Positions 48,245 to 58,382 are shown, counted from the stretch's first letter. The stretch: DNA of 64,000 nucleotides from Pseudomonas sp. (GCF_030690725.1 NZ_JAUYGD010000004.1:1-64000), one strand, 5' to 3'. The notes: generated by a model not told the origin, from the letters alone. Translations and numbers: made by a program.

Positions 48245-48298
48245 TTGTGGTCGTTTCAGGCTGAGCTGTTGCATCCAGCTTGGCCTGGCTCACACAAG

Positions 48299-48326
48299 AA
48301 ACCCGGACTCTGTTCCGGGTTTTTTA
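48299..48326 (+). terminator. Intrinsic terminator after the porin gene
   Basis: Stem ACCCGGA / TCCGGGT with a six-base loop and six T. Confidence 0.9.
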
Positions 48327-48370
48327 TCGCCTGCGATTTACCGCTGGGCGGTCTGAAGGGCGGGGGTTGT

Positions 48371-48391
48371 TATTCAATATATAAAAGAATA
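48371..48391. promoter_or_regulatory. Candidate ArsR/BigR operator
   Basis: TATTC and GAATA form an inverted repeat separated by 11 AT-rich bases, 32 bp upstream of the ArsR-family gene. BigR-type repressors bind AT-rich inverted repeats in this position. Assignment is by position. Confidence 0.45.
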
Positions 48392-48422
48392 GATTGTTTT
48401 TATCTTAACTGAGCTACCTGCC

Positions 48423-48746
48423 ATGACACCTGTACATCCGCCACTCGATATCCAGCAACTGCGCGCCAATGCCGATGCGGCGGGGCAGTTGCTCAAGGCC
48501 CTGGGCAATCCGGATCGCCTGTTGTTGCTGTGCCAGCTGTCCCAGGGCGAACGCAATGTCAGCGAGCTGGAAACCCTGCTGGGTATTCAACAGCCGACCC
48601 TGTCGCAGCAACTGGCGGTGTTGCGCCGCGAAGGGCTGGTGGCGACCCGTCGTGAGGGCAAGCAGATTTATTACTGCATCAGCAGCCCGGCCGCGCTGGC
48701 CGTGATCAATACCCTGTATCAGCTGTTCTGCGCCGGTGAGCATTGA
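48423..48746 (+). CDS. ArsR family repressor (BigR/SqrR-like)
   Basis: A 107-residue winged-helix repressor. The HTH covers about 38-80 (NVSELETLLGIQQPTLSQQLAVL and the wing RREGKQIYY). Two cysteines, Cys38-region (LLLLCQ) and the C-terminal LFCAGEH, with Cys82-type YYCI, lie where BigR/SqrR proteins have their persulfide-sensing pair; the classical metal-binding CVC motif is absent. It overlaps the next gene by 1 bp. Control of the five downstream sulfur genes in response to sulfide or persulfide is the likely role, inferred from family and operon. Confidence 0.83.
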   Translation: MTPVHPPLDIQQLRANADAAGQLLKALGNPDRLLLLCQLSQGERNVSELETLLGIQQPTLSQQLAVLRREGLVATRREGKQIYYCISSPAALAVINTLYQLFCAGEH

Positions 48747-49177
48747 TGAGCATCGATTGGTACAACTTCACGCCCTGGAGCTCCCTGGCCGGCGGCGCGC
48801 TGATCGGCCTGGCAGCCAGCTTGTTTGTCGTGATGAATGGCCGGGTGGCCGGCATCAGCGGCCTGATAGGCAGCCTGTTGGAAAGGGGGGAAGGGTGGGG
48901 CGAGAAGGGCCTGTTTCTGCTCGGTGTGTTGCTCGCGCCGCTGTTCTGGCAGCTGTTTACTCGTCTGCCCGAGATTCACATCGACAGCGGCTGGCTGGCG
49001 CTGATCATTGCCGGTTTGCTGGTCGGCGTCGGTACCCGCTATGGCGCGGGTTGTACCAGCGGGCATGGCGTCTGCGGTTTGTCGCGGCTGTCACCGCGCT
49101 CCCTGGCCGCCACCTTGAGCTTTATGGCTGCCGGTTTCGTCACGGTGTTTGTCCTGCGTCATCTACTGGGGGCCTGA
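48746..49177 (+). CDS. YeeE/YedE family membrane protein, first half (PmpA-like)
   Basis: A 143-residue inner-membrane protein with about four hydrophobic segments. It carries the family signature GTRYGAGCTSGHGVCGLSR with conserved Cys103 and Cys110. YeeE/YedE (DUF395) proteins take up thiosulfate or related sulfur species; in this split form two short proteins make one channel. The ATG at 48746 overlaps the ArsR stop. The partner gene begins 2 bp after its stop. Confidence 0.86.
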   Translation: MSIDWYNFTPWSSLAGGALIGLAASLFVVMNGRVAGISGLIGSLLERGEGWGEKGLFLLGVLLAPLFWQLFTRLPEIHIDSGWLALIIAGLLVGVGTRYGAGCTSGHGVCGLSRLSPRSLAATLSFMAAGFVTVFVLRHLLGA

Positions 49178-49179
49178 AC

Positions 49180-49596
49180 ATGCGCAAACTGATGGCGTTT
49201 CTTGCCGGGCTGATTTTCGGCATCGGCCTGCTTAGCGCAGGCATGGCCAACCCGGCCAAGGTGCTGGCGTTTCTCGACCTGGCCGGCGCCTGGGACCCGT
49301 CGCTGGCACTGGTGATGGTGGCGGCGATTGGCGTGGCGTTTCTGCCGTTCAGTTGGGCGCGCGCGCAGCGCAGCAGTCTGCTCGGCGCGCCGATGCAGTT
49401 GCCGGGCAAGCGTGAGCTGGATCGCCGGTTGATCGGCGGCAGCCTGCTGTTCGGTGTTGGCTGGGGGATTGCCGGTATTTGTCCGGGGCCAGCCGTGGCG
49501 ATTCTGCTCACCGGGCGCTGGCAGGTGCTGCTGTTTGTGGCGGCGATGCTGGTGGGAATGGTGGTGTTTGCTGCGCTGGAACGCCGGCGCGGCTAA
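49180..49596 (+). CDS. YeeE/YedE family membrane protein, second half (PmpB-like)
   Basis: A 138-residue inner-membrane protein with about four hydrophobic segments and the second-half signature GVGWGIAGICPGPAV, with conserved Cys101. Together with the preceding gene it would form one two-chain sulfur-compound transporter. The ATG at 49180 follows a GGGGG stretch; the frame stays open far upstream but overlaps the first-half gene. Substrate (sulfide, persulfide, thiosulfate or sulfite) is not known. Confidence 0.86.
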   Translation: MRKLMAFLAGLIFGIGLLSAGMANPAKVLAFLDLAGAWDPSLALVMVAAIGVAFLPFSWARAQRSSLLGAPMQLPGKRELDRRLIGGSLLFGVGWGIAGICPGPAVAILLTGRWQVLLFVAAMLVGMVVFAALERRRG

Positions 49597-49616
49597 TTGA
49601 TGATCGGGAGATCACT

Positions 49617-49808
49617 ATGCAAGCAAATGTTGGCACCCTCGACCGTAGCCTGCGCATTGCCGCGGGTCTGATTCTGATTGGCTTGAGCCTGAGCGGGGTG
49701 ATCGGCCTATGGGGCCTGATAGGCATCGTGCCGCTGGCCACCGGCCTGTTTCGCTTCTGTCCGCTGTACCCGCTGCTGGGTATCAGTACCTGCAAGACCA
49801 AGACCTAA
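49617..49808 (+). CDS. DUF2892 small membrane protein (YgaP transmembrane-like)
   Basis: A 63-residue protein with two hydrophobic helices (about 11-28 and 31-50) and the family pattern MQANVGTLDRSLRIAAGL at the start. The C-terminal cysteines CPLY and STCKT are typical. In other bacteria this domain is the membrane part of the YgaP rhodanese and dimerises in the membrane. Here it stands alone inside the sulfur operon, 20 bp after the YeeE/YedE pair. The ATG at 49617 has GGGAG upstream. Confidence 0.87.
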   Translation: MQANVGTLDRSLRIAAGLILIGLSLSGVIGLWGLIGIVPLATGLFRFCPLYPLLGISTCKTKT

Positions 49809-49853
49809 CGCTGGAGTGCCGAGCGGCCTTTTGGCCGGTCGGCTGGAGCTGCC

Positions 49854-50717
49854 ATGTCCCCGCTAATTCAGGCTTTTTTCGACCCTGCCAGCTCGACCTA
49901 TAGCTATGTGGTCAGCGACCCGGCCACCGCGCAGTGCGCCATTATCGATTCGGTGCTGGATTACGACGCGGCTGCCGGGCGTACCGCCCACGACAGTGCC
50001 GACCGCTTGATCGCCTACGTGCGCGAGCAGAACCTGAGCGTGCAGTGGCTGCTGGAAACCCATGTGCATGCCGATCACCTTTCCGCTGCGCCCTATCTAA
50101 AGGCTGCTCTAGGCGGGCAGCTGGCAATCGGCGAGCAGATTCGCGTGGTACAGAACACCTTCGGCAAGCTGTTCAATGCCGGCAGCGAGTTTGCTGTCGA
50201 TGGTCGGCAGTTCGATCAGCTGTTCCGCGATGAGCAGGCGTTTCAGATCGGTTCGCTCAACGCCCGTGCCCTGCACACGCCAGGGCATACCCCGGCCTGT
50301 ATGACCTACCTGATCGGCGATGCAGCGTTTGTTGGCGACACCCTGTTTATGCCGGATTACGGCACCGCGCGCTGCGACTTCCCCGGTGGCGATGCGCGGG
50401 CGCTGTACCGTTCGATTGCCCGGCTGTTTGCCCTGCCAGACAGCACTCGGCTGTTTATGTGCCACGATTACCTGGCGCCGGGGCGCGAGCAGCATTGCTA
50501 CCAGACCACAGTGGCCGAGCAGCGCGCGCATAACGTGCATGTGCATCAGGACGTGGGTGAAGAGGCGTTTGTCGCCATGCGTCAGGCCCGTGATGCCAGA
50601 CTGGGCATGCCCGCGCTGATGCTGCCAGCGGTACAGGTGAATATGCGCGCCGGCCATCTGCCGCCCGCTGAAGACAATGGCGTGCGTTACCTCAAGGTGC
50701 CGTTGAATGTTCTCTAA
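49854..50717 (+). CDS. Metallo-beta-lactamase fold hydrolase, persulfide dioxygenase-like (ETHE1/Blh group)
   Basis: A 287-residue soluble protein. The metal motif is HVHADH (70-75), with a further His in ALHTPGHTPACM and GDTLFMPDYGTARCDF following; MCHDY supplies the last ligand. The single-iron persulfide dioxygenases (ETHE1, Blh) share this pattern, with FPGGDARALYRSI close to their substrate loop, and oxidise glutathione persulfide to sulfite. The context supports that role: an ArsR regulator and two sulfur transporters in the same operon. It overlaps the SulP gene by 11 bp. Confidence 0.86.
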   Translation: MSPLIQAFFDPASSTYSYVVSDPATAQCAIIDSVLDYDAAAGRTAHDSADRLIAYVREQNLSVQWLLETHVHADHLSAAPYLKAALGGQLAIGEQIRVVQNTFGKLFNAGSEFAVDGRQFDQLFRDEQAFQIGSLNARALHTPGHTPACMTYLIGDAAFVGDTLFMPDYGTARCDFPGGDARALYRSIARLFALPDSTRLFMCHDYLAPGREQHCYQTTVAEQRAHNVHVHQDVGEEAFVAMRQARDARLGMPALMLPAVQVNMRAGHLPPAEDNGVRYLKVPLNVL

Positions 50718-52428
50718 GTGGCCATTGCTGAATACCTTGCGCGGTTATGACCGCGACCAGGCCGGTCGCGATCTGCTGGCTGCGTGCCTGGTCTGCCTGC
50801 TGCTGGTGCCGCAAGCGTTGGCCTATGCGCAACTGGCCGGTTTGCCGGCGGTGGTGGGCTTGTACGCGAGCATTCTGCCGCTGGTGGTTTATGCCTTGAT
50901 CGGCGCCAGCCCTGGGGTGGCGCTGTCGTTCGGCCCGGTGGCAGTATTGTCGCTGATGACTGCAGCGGCCTTGGCCCCAGTGGCTGCCGCCGGTAGCGCG
51001 GCTTATCTGGCGGCGGCCACCAGCCTGACCCTGCTGGTCGGCGTATTGCTGTTGCTGATGGGCCTGCTGCGCATGGGCTTTGTCGCCAATTTTCTTAGTC
51101 ATCCGGTGATTTCCGGTTTTGTCAGCGGCTCGGCATTGCTGATTGCGGTCAGCCAGCTCAAGCATCTATTGGGCGTGCGCGCCGACGGGCTGACGCTGTT
51201 GCAGGTGCTGCCCGCGCTGTATGCGCAGGTGCCGGCGCTGCACCTGCCGACGCTGCTGCTGGGCCTTGGCAGCCTGGCGTTGCTGGTGCTGCTGCGTAAT
51301 CTCGGCCTGTTCGGCTTGCCTGAAACCCTGGCGCTGCGCATTCGGCAGTTGAGTGCATTGCTGCTGATGCTACTGGCAATGGCCTTGGGTGCGCTGCTGC
51401 AACTGGAGGCCTACGGCGTGCGCGTGGTCGGTACGGTGGCCGCGGGCTTGCCGCCATTGGCGCTGCCGAGCCTGGAGTTGGGCTTGCTGCGCGAGCTGCT
51501 GCCGGCGGCCGTGCTGATTGCCCTGGTGGGCTTTGTCGAGTCGGTGTCCATCGCCCAGAGCCTGGCGATGCGCAAGCGCCAGTCGATCAATCCTGATCAG
51601 GAACTGCTCGGCCAGGGTGCGGCCAATATCGCTGCCGCCTGCAGTGGCGGCATGCCGGTGGCGGCGAGTTTTTCTCGCTCGGCGTTGGCGCTGCAAAGCA
51701 ATGTCGCTACGCCGCTGGTTGGCGTGTTTGCTGCGGGGTTGATGCTGGCAGCGGTGCTCGGCCTGGCGCCGTTGTTGCAGCACCTGCCGCAGGCGGTATT
51801 AGCCGCGAGCATTATCGTCGCCGTAGTCGGGCTGATCGACTTCACTGGTCTGCGGCGCACCTGGCGCTACTCGCCGCAGGAAGGAATGGCGCAGCTGGCA
51901 ACGCTGCTCGGCGTGCTGCTGTACGGTGTCGAGGCCGGCATTCTGCTTGGGGTAAGTCTGTCGATACTGTTGTTTCTCTGGCGTACCAGCCGGCCGCATA
52001 TGGCGGTGGTCGGCCAGCTGCCCGGCAGCGAGCACTTTCGCAATGTCGAACGCTATCAGGTGGTGGAAAGCCCCAGCGTGCTGTCGCTGCGCGTCGATGA
52101 AAGTCTGTACTTCCCCAATGCGCGCTACCTGGAAGAGCGCATTGCTGCGCTGATCGCCAAGCGTCCTGGCGTGCGTCATCTGGTGCTGATGTGCTCCGGG
52201 GTTAATCAGATCGATGCCAGTGCCCTGGATACCCTGGAGGCCATCAGCGAGCGTCTGCAGAGCGCCGGCGTGCAGTTGCACCTGGCGGAGGTGAAGGGCC
52301 CGGTGATGGACCGGCTGCTGCGCGCGGATTTTCTGCAACGCTTCGGTGGGCAGGTATTTGTCAGCCAGTACCAGGCTTTGCATACCCTCGATGCAGAAAG
52401 CACAGCGCGGGCCATGCGCTCGCAGTGA
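50707..52428 (+). CDS. SulP family anion transporter with STAS domain
   Basis: A 573-residue inner-membrane protein of the SLC26A/SulP family. About 12-14 hydrophobic segments fill residues 20-430, with the signature VPQALAYAQLAGLPAVVGLYAS near 35-56. A cytosolic STAS domain covers about 445-560 (SVLSLRVDESLYFPNARYL, CSGVNQIDASALDTLE). Substrates in the family include sulfate, sulfite, bicarbonate and dicarboxylates. Its overlap with the dioxygenase-like gene suggests sulfite or sulfate export after persulfide oxidation. Last gene of the ArsR operon. Confidence 0.9.
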   Translation: MFSKWPLLNTLRGYDRDQAGRDLLAACLVCLLLVPQALAYAQLAGLPAVVGLYASILPLVVYALIGASPGVALSFGPVAVLSLMTAAALAPVAAAGSAAYLAAATSLTLLVGVLLLLMGLLRMGFVANFLSHPVISGFVSGSALLIAVSQLKHLLGVRADGLTLLQVLPALYAQVPALHLPTLLLGLGSLALLVLLRNLGLFGLPETLALRIRQLSALLLMLLAMALGALLQLEAYGVRVVGTVAAGLPPLALPSLELGLLRELLPAAVLIALVGFVESVSIAQSLAMRKRQSINPDQELLGQGAANIAAACSGGMPVAASFSRSALALQSNVATPLVGVFAAGLMLAAVLGLAPLLQHLPQAVLAASIIVAVVGLIDFTGLRRTWRYSPQEGMAQLATLLGVLLYGVEAGILLGVSLSILLFLWRTSRPHMAVVGQLPGSEHFRNVERYQVVESPSVLSLRVDESLYFPNARYLEERIAALIAKRPGVRHLVLMCSGVNQIDASALDTLEAISERLQSAGVQLHLAEVKGPVMDRLLRADFLQRFGGQVFVSQYQALHTLDAESTARAMRSQ

Positions 52429-52535
52429 AACTGAACTAAATGTTAACCACCGCGTGTCGATACGCTGGTTGGATCAGGGATGAACTAACGTGCCGTGTGC
52501 CCTGAGCAAATATTGCCCTTTCTGAGGCGCTTCAT

Positions 52536-53852
52536 ATGTTCGGATCACAGCTTCGCAGTGAATTGCAGCAGTGCCTGGTGCAACTGGCAACCAGTCAACA
52601 GGTTATCGGGGCCATCCGACAAACCTTCGCCATGATCGAGTTCACCGCCCAGGGCGAGATTCTCGATGCCAACCCGCCATTTCTCGCCACCATGGGCTAT
52701 CGCCTGGAAGAGATTCGTGGCCAACACCACCGTATGTTCTGCAGCAAAGAGCAGGTGGCGAGCCCTGCTTATGCGCAATTCTGGCGGCGCCTGGCCGATG
52801 GCGAGAGCTTCAGTGACCGCTATATGCGCATTGCCAAGGGCGGCCGCGAGATTTGGCTGGAAGCCAGCTACTTGCCGGTGCGTGATGCCCAGGGCAAGGT
52901 CATCTCGGTGATCAAACTGGCCGCCGACATCACCGAGCGCATGCATGCCGAGCATCAGCATGGCAGCTACCTGCAGGCGATCAACCGCTCCACCGCGGTG
53001 ATCGAATTCAACCTGGCCGGCGAGGTGCAGGAGGCCAATGAAAACTTCCTCAGCACCATGGGCTATCGCATTGAGGAGGTGCGTGGCGTGCATCACCGCC
53101 AGTTCTGCACCCATGAAGATGCGGCGAGTGATGAATATCGGCGGTTCTGGCAGCGCCTGAATCAGGGCGAGTTTATTGCCGACCGCTTCAAGCGCGTTGC
53201 CAAAGGCGGTCGCCTGGTGTGGCTGCGCGCCACCTATAACCCGCTGTATGACGCTGCTGGCCGCCTGTATGGGGTGGTCAAGTTTGCCAGTGATATCACC
53301 AACCAGGTGGAGCACCGCGAGGCCGAATCGGCTGCCGCCCAGCTGGCTTTTGATATCGCTCGGGAAACCGATGAGAGCGCGATCAAGGGCGCTGAAACGG
53401 TCGAGGAGACTGTGCAGGTGGTGCGCGGCATCGCCGCTGAGCTGGCGCATGTTTCCGAGAATATTGGCGCTTTGAGCACCCAGTCCGAGCGTATTAGCAG
53501 CATTGTCCAAGTTATTCGCGGTATCGCCGAGCAGACCAATTTGCTGGCCCTTAACGCGGCCATCGAAGCGGCGCGTGCCGGCGAGCAGGGGCGCGGCTTT
53601 GCCGTGGTGGCCGATGAAGTGCGCAATCTGGCCGCGCGCACCAGCCAGGCCACGGTGGAAATCAATGAAGTGGTGCGCCTCAACCATGACCTGGCCTTAC
53701 AGGCCGTTGGCGGTATGGAAGGCAGCAAGCAGAAAACAGAACAGGGCGTGCTGTTGGCTAACAAGGCTGGCGAGGTGATGCTGGAAATCCGCGATGAAGC
53801 GCAGCGCGTGGTGGATGCTATTGGGCAGTTTACCCAGGCCATGCAGGACTAA
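52536..53852 (+). CDS. Soluble double-PAS methyl-accepting chemotaxis protein, BdlA-like
   Basis: A 438-residue protein with no membrane segment. Two PAS domains (about 25-135 and 145-258) are clear internal duplicates, each with the ATMGYR / STMGYR segment and HHR(M/Q)FC. The MCP signalling domain (about 260-438) has the conserved hairpin tip [19 protein letters not shown] and [13 protein letters not shown]. The architecture equals P. aeruginosa BdlA (417 residues), a soluble regulator of biofilm dispersion that links chemosensing and c-di-GMP. It has no methyltransferase or CheW neighbour here. The ATG at 52536 fits the conserved start. Confidence 0.88.
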   Translation: MFGSQLRSELQQCLVQLATSQQVIGAIRQTFAMIEFTAQGEILDANPPFLATMGYRLEEIRGQHHRMFCSKEQVASPAYAQFWRRLADGESFSDRYMRIAKGGREIWLEASYLPVRDAQGKVISVIKLAADITERMHAEHQHGSYLQAINRSTAVIEFNLAGEVQEANENFLSTMGYRIEEVRGVHHRQFCTHEDAASDEYRRFWQRLNQGEFIADRFKRVAKGGRLVWLRATYNPLYDAAGRLYGVVKFASDITNQVEHREAESAAAQLAFDIARETDESAIKGAETVEETVQVVRGIAAELAHVSENIGALSTQSERISSIVQVIRGIAEQTNLLALNAAIEAARAGEQGRGFAVVADEVRNLAARTSQATVEINEVVRLNHDLALQAVGGMEGSKQKTEQGVLLANKAGEVMLEIRDEAQRVVDAIGQFTQAMQD

Positions 53853-53853
53853 G

Positions 53854-53882
53854 AACGCCTGACCAGTCTCTGGCCAGGCGTT
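53854..53882. terminator. Hairpin between the chemoreceptor gene and aguA
   Basis: AACGCCTGACCAG and CTGGCCAGGCGTT form a stem with one mismatch, between two convergent stops. There is no clear T tract on either side, so termination may be weak or need Rho. Confidence 0.5.
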
Positions 53883-53887
53883 CGTTA

Positions 53888-54994
53888 TCAGCGCTGTTGC
53901 GGCGCAGGTTGCTGCTGGGTGATGCAGTGGATATTGCCGCCGCCGAGCAGAATCTCGCGCCCCGGCACCATTACCACGCGGTGCTCGGGGAACAGGCGAC
54001 GCAGGATTGCTTCGGCTTCGGCATCCTTGGGGTCGTCGAACTTGGGCGCGATGATGCCGCCGTTGACGATCAGAAAGTTGACGTAGGAGCCGGCCAGGCG
54101 GATCGACGGATCACGCTCCTGGGTGCCGGCCGCCAGATCGACCCCGGCGCATTCTTCATCTGTCGCATACAGCGGGCCGGGAATCGGCATCTTGTGCACG
54201 ATCAACTGACGGCCCTTGGCATCCCGCACGCTTTCCAGTACGCGCATGGCCGCCTGGCAGCGCGGATAGTTAGGGTCAGTGGCATCGTCGGTCCAGGCCA
54301 ACAGCACTTCGCCAGGGCGTACGTAGCAGCAGAAGTTGTCGACGTGGCCGTCGGTTTCGTCATTGAACAGGCCGTCCGGCAGCCAGATCACGCTGTCGAT
54401 GGCCAGATGATCGGCCAGGTACTGCTCGATCTGCTCGCGGCTCAGGTGCGGGTTGCGGTTGGGGTTGAGCAGGCATTCCTCGGTGGTGATCAGGGTGCCT
54501 TCGCCGTCGACATGGATCGAGCCTCCTTCGAGGATCAGCTCATCGGTGCGATAACGCGCGCAGCCTTCGATCTGCAGAATCTTGCGGGCTACCTGGTCAT
54601 CACGTACCCAGTTGGCGTACAGGCCGCCATTCAGGCCGCCCCAGGCGTTGAATGCCCAATCCACACCGCGCACTTCGCCGCTGTTGTTGGTGACAAAGGT
54701 CGGCCCGGTGTCGCGCACCCAGGCGTCGTCGGTGGTGATTTCCACCACACGGATATTGGCGTGGGTCAGGCGCTCGCAGGCGTTCTCGTACTGGCCGGCG
54801 GACACGCACACGGTCACTGGTTCGAATTCGGCAATCGCCCTGGCCACGGCGGTAAACGCGGCTTGCGCAGGCTTGCCGCCCAGGCGCCAGTTGTCCGGGC
54901 GCTCGGGCCAGACCATCCAGGTTTGGCTATGGCTTTCCCACTCGGCGGGCATGCGGAAGCCGTCGGCGCGTGGAGTAGTCGTCAGGGTTGTCAT
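53888..54994 (-). CDS. aguA: Agmatine deiminase AguA
   Basis: Converts agmatine to N-carbamoylputrescine and ammonia, the first step of the agmatine route to putrescine; cytosolic pentein-fold enzyme. The catalytic Cys357 lies in [11 protein letters not shown], and the PMPAEWE-like start ([20 protein letters not shown]) is typical. Asp and His of the active site are in WVRDTGP and DGHVDNF. The 368-residue length and Cys357 number equal P. aeruginosa AguA. It lies 89 bp after aguB in the same direction and ends in a shared hairpin with the chemoreceptor gene. Confidence 0.96.
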   Translation of the reverse strand: MTTLTTTPRADGFRMPAEWESHSQTWMVWPERPDNWRLGGKPAQAAFTAVARAIAEFEPVTVCVSAGQYENACERLTHANIRVVEITTDDAWVRDTGPTFVTNNSGEVRGVDWAFNAWGGLNGGLYANWVRDDQVARKILQIEGCARYRTDELILEGGSIHVDGEGTLITTEECLLNPNRNPHLSREQIEQYLADHLAIDSVIWLPDGLFNDETDGHVDNFCCYVRPGEVLLAWTDDATDPNYPRCQAAMRVLESVRDAKGRQLIVHKMPIPGPLYATDEECAGVDLAAGTQERDPSIRLAGSYVNFLIVNGGIIAPKFDDPKDAEAEAILRRLFPEHRVVMVPGREILLGGGNIHCITQQQPAPQQR

Positions 54995-55083
54995 AAATTC
55001 ACCAAAACATTGAGCGGGGACGGATGGGCATTAACGCTGCGCGTCGCCACCCATCTTATAGGGGCGTTCTTACAGGGGCGTTT

Positions 55084-55965
<882 letters not shown>

Positions 55966-56065
55966 GGTTTGGCACCTCAAGAGCAGTTGGGGCGGTCATC
56001 TGACACTAGCAGAGGCCGGCGACTGTGCCATGCCTCGCGGGTGAGTCATGGCAGTGGATGGCCTA

Positions 56066-56086
56066 TTTATATCCGATAAAAATCGG
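56066..56086. promoter_or_regulatory. First copy of a direct repeat upstream of aguB
   Basis: TTTATATCCGATAAAAATCG at 56066-56085, containing the short palindrome CGATAAAAATCG. It lies 101 bp upstream of the aguB start. See the second copy at 56129; together they look like regulator sites for aguBA, perhaps for an agmatine-responsive repressor encoded elsewhere. Confidence 0.5.
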
Positions 56087-56128
56087 CTTTAAAAGCAAAA
56101 TATACGGAGATAAACGATTTTTTACCGA

Positions 56129-56149
56129 TTTATATCGAATAAAAATCGA
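56129..56149. promoter_or_regulatory. Second copy of the direct repeat upstream of aguB
   Basis: TTTATATCGAATAAAAATCG at 56129-56148, differing from the first copy at two or three positions and placed 63 bp away (about six helical turns). The whole region 56060-56160 is strikingly AT-rich compared with its surroundings. The 298 bp between aguB and the next gene hold nothing else of note. Confidence 0.5.
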
Positions 56150-56263
56150 ACTATTCTGCGCGGGCAAAATGAAGGTCGATCAAAGGCAAGGCGATACGCC
56201 GCCGCGCAGGCTGAAGTGCTGTGGGCGTTAACGGTGTGGGCAGGTGAGGGTTAGAGCGAGGGA

Positions 56264-56473
56264 TCAGGCGCTGTAGCGTTTGTGCAGCTCGAATTGCTCG
56301 TGGCCGTCGTCCCAGCCGGCTTCCCAGGCGGCGATCAGCACATCGGCGGCGAGCCCGCGCGGGGTGTTGGCTTGTCCGGTCAGCCCGGCCATGTAGCCTT
56401 GTTGGTAAGCCTTGTTGAGGCTTTCCAGGCTCCAGTGCTGGTCATCTTCCGTGTTGAGGTCGGCGCAGGCCAT
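56264..56473 (-). CDS. Rmf/CrpP-like small protein
   Basis: A 69-residue protein whose core AYQQGYMAGLTGQ and AWEAGWDDGHEQF resembles the ribosome modulation factor fold (YxxGxxAG...P...WxxGW). The ATG at 56473 (MACADLNTED) is taken as start because the frame upstream is unconserved; no clear ribosome site is seen. Rmf dimerises ribosomes in stationary phase, and related short proteins have been linked to antibiotic modification, but the similarity here is short. It lies between gshA and aguB, leftward, and could share a transcript with aguB. Confidence 0.6.
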   Translation of the reverse strand: MACADLNTEDDQHWSLESLNKAYQQGYMAGLTGQANTPRGLAADVLIAAWEAGWDDGHEQFELHKRYSA

Positions 56474-56622
56474 GGTGGCAGCTCGCAGTGGATTTACCTG
56501 TGCAATGCTAGCCGCATCGCCTGGGCAGGGCTGCGCCGCTGATCCCGCTTTTGCCACCGCTGGCGGTTTATGTGATGCAGTTGGCGAAATACCGGCTGCG
56601 CGCGAGCCGGCATTCTTCGCAG

Positions 56623-58203
56623 TTATACAGCTAACGCCAGAATGCTGGCCTGATAGGCCGCAGCAAAGCTGTCGAAGTCGCCTTGTTCCTGGGCTTCCAG
56701 TTCGGCTTGGTCCTGCAGCGACTGGGCGGCGCTGGCCTCAAAGGCCGCTTGCTGCTCGGCGCTTAACGGTTGGCTGCGGAAGTATTCGGCGTGCAGCTTG
56801 CTCTGGCGCAGGGCGAACTCGGTAAAGCTCAGGCCCTGTTGCAGTTGTGCCAGTACCTGGGCGGACGGCGTCAGGCTGGTATCGGCGACCTTCGCCTGTT
56901 GCGCCTGCAAGGCCAGGCTATGGGCATTGTCGCCCTGGTTCTGGTCGAGCAGTTCGGCCAGCGGGCGGATTTGTTCGAGCAACTCATCGGCCCAGGTTTG
57001 CAGCGCTACCGCTTGGCCATTGCGTTGCAGCTGTAGCCCCGGCCGGCGACCTTCCTTGACCACGGTCAGGAAGTTGTCGGTGCAGGCATGGCATTCGCGG
57101 TTTTCCAGCAGCGGGCTGTCGGCCAGCGCGCAGAACAGCAGGAAGGCGTCGAGGAAGCGCGATTCGCTCAGGTCGATGCCCAGCGGCAGGAACGGGTTGA
57201 TGTCCAGGCAGCGCACTTCGACGTACTGCACGCCACGGGCCATCAGCGCCTGGATCGGTCGTTCGCCGCTGTAGGTAACCCGCTTGGGGCGGATATTGGA
57301 GTAGTACTCGTTTTCGATCTGCAGGATGTTGGTGTTCAGCTGCAGCCACTCGCCATCCTTCTTCGCGCCGATGTCCACATAGGGCGGGTAGGGCGTGCCG
57401 ACAGCCTGGCGCAGGCTGTCGGTGTAGCTGGCCAGGTCGTTGTAGCAGGGCGTCAGGCCGGATTGGGCGGTGCTCTGGTAACCCAGGTCGCTCATGCGCA
57501 GGCTGGTGGCAAAAGGCAGGTAGAGGGTTTCTGCATCCAGCTCCTGCAGCTGGTGCGGACGGCCGCGCATAAAGCCTTTGTGCAGCGCTGGCGAGGCGCC
57601 AAACAGGTACATCAGCAGCCAGCTGTAACGGCGGAAGTTGCGGATCAACGCGATATAGCGCGCCGACTGGTAATCCCGCGCGCTGCGCGTATCGCCTTCG
57701 GCCTGCTGCTGCAGTTGCCACAGCGCTTCCGGCAGGGAGAAGTTGTAGTGGATGCCGGCAATGCACTGCATGGTTTTGCCGTAACGCAGGGCCAGGCCCT
57801 TGCGGTAGACGTACTTGAGTTCGCCGATATGCGAGCTGCCGTAACGGGCGATCGGGATCGTCTCTTCGTCCGGTAGGGCGCAGGGCATCGACGGGCTCCA
57901 CAGGTATTCGCCATCCAGCTTGCTGTAGGCGAAGCGGTGGATCTGCTCCAGGTCGGCCAAGGTCGCCGCCGGATCAGGCTCGGCCGGAGTAATAAATTCC
58001 AGCAACGATTCGGAATAGTCGGTGGTGATCTGCGTGTGGGTCAGCGCCGAGCCGAGGGCGGCCGGGTGCGGGGTCAGCGCCAGCTGGCCGTCGCCATCGA
58101 CGCGCAAGCATTCGCGCTCGATACCGTGCAGGCATTGGGAAAGCAGGGAGAGGTTGGCGCGCTCGCCAAGCTGGGCCAGGCGGCGGGGTAACAGGTCGCT
58201 CAA
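56623..58203 (-). CDS. gshA: Glutamate-cysteine ligase GshA
   Basis: Makes gamma-glutamylcysteine from glutamate and cysteine with ATP, the limiting step of glutathione synthesis; cytosolic. The 526 residues follow the proteobacterial GshA type 1 family: [13 protein letters not shown] near the start (metal/ATP loop) and [14 protein letters not shown], then [24 protein letters not shown] in part, and [12 protein letters not shown]. Length is normal. It is leftward and lies 200 bp after the tex gene. Regulation is not evident. Confidence 0.95.
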   Translation of the reverse strand: MSDLLPRRLAQLGERANLSLLSQCLHGIERECLRVDGDGQLALTPHPAALGSALTHTQITTDYSESLLEFITPAEPDPAATLADLEQIHRFAYSKLDGEYLWSPSMPCALPDEETIPIARYGSSHIGELKYVYRKGLALRYGKTMQCIAGIHYNFSLPEALWQLQQQAEGDTRSARDYQSARYIALIRNFRRYSWLLMYLFGASPALHKGFMRGRPHQLQELDAETLYLPFATSLRMSDLGYQSTAQSGLTPCYNDLASYTDSLRQAVGTPYPPYVDIGAKKDGEWLQLNTNILQIENEYYSNIRPKRVTYSGERPIQALMARGVQYVEVRCLDINPFLPLGIDLSESRFLDAFLLFCALADSPLLENRECHACTDNFLTVVKEGRRPGLQLQRNGQAVALQTWADELLEQIRPLAELLDQNQGDNAHSLALQAQQAKVADTSLTPSAQVLAQLQQGLSFTEFALRQSKLHAEYFRSQPLSAEQQAAFEASAAQSLQDQAELEAQEQGDFDSFAAAYQASILALAV

Positions 58204-58382
58204 GATTGCATTCCTTCACGCATCGGTCGCCTCAATATGGGGACGACACGCATGCTCTACAAGGGGGCGAGAAAACCGCGCTCAGCGGTCGATAGCGCTT
58301 TATAACCCGAGGCGGGTGAAGAAGGTTATAGCTGGGCGCAGTGCATTTGCGTCAGGGCGACGCGGCAGGGGCGGGCGCGCGG

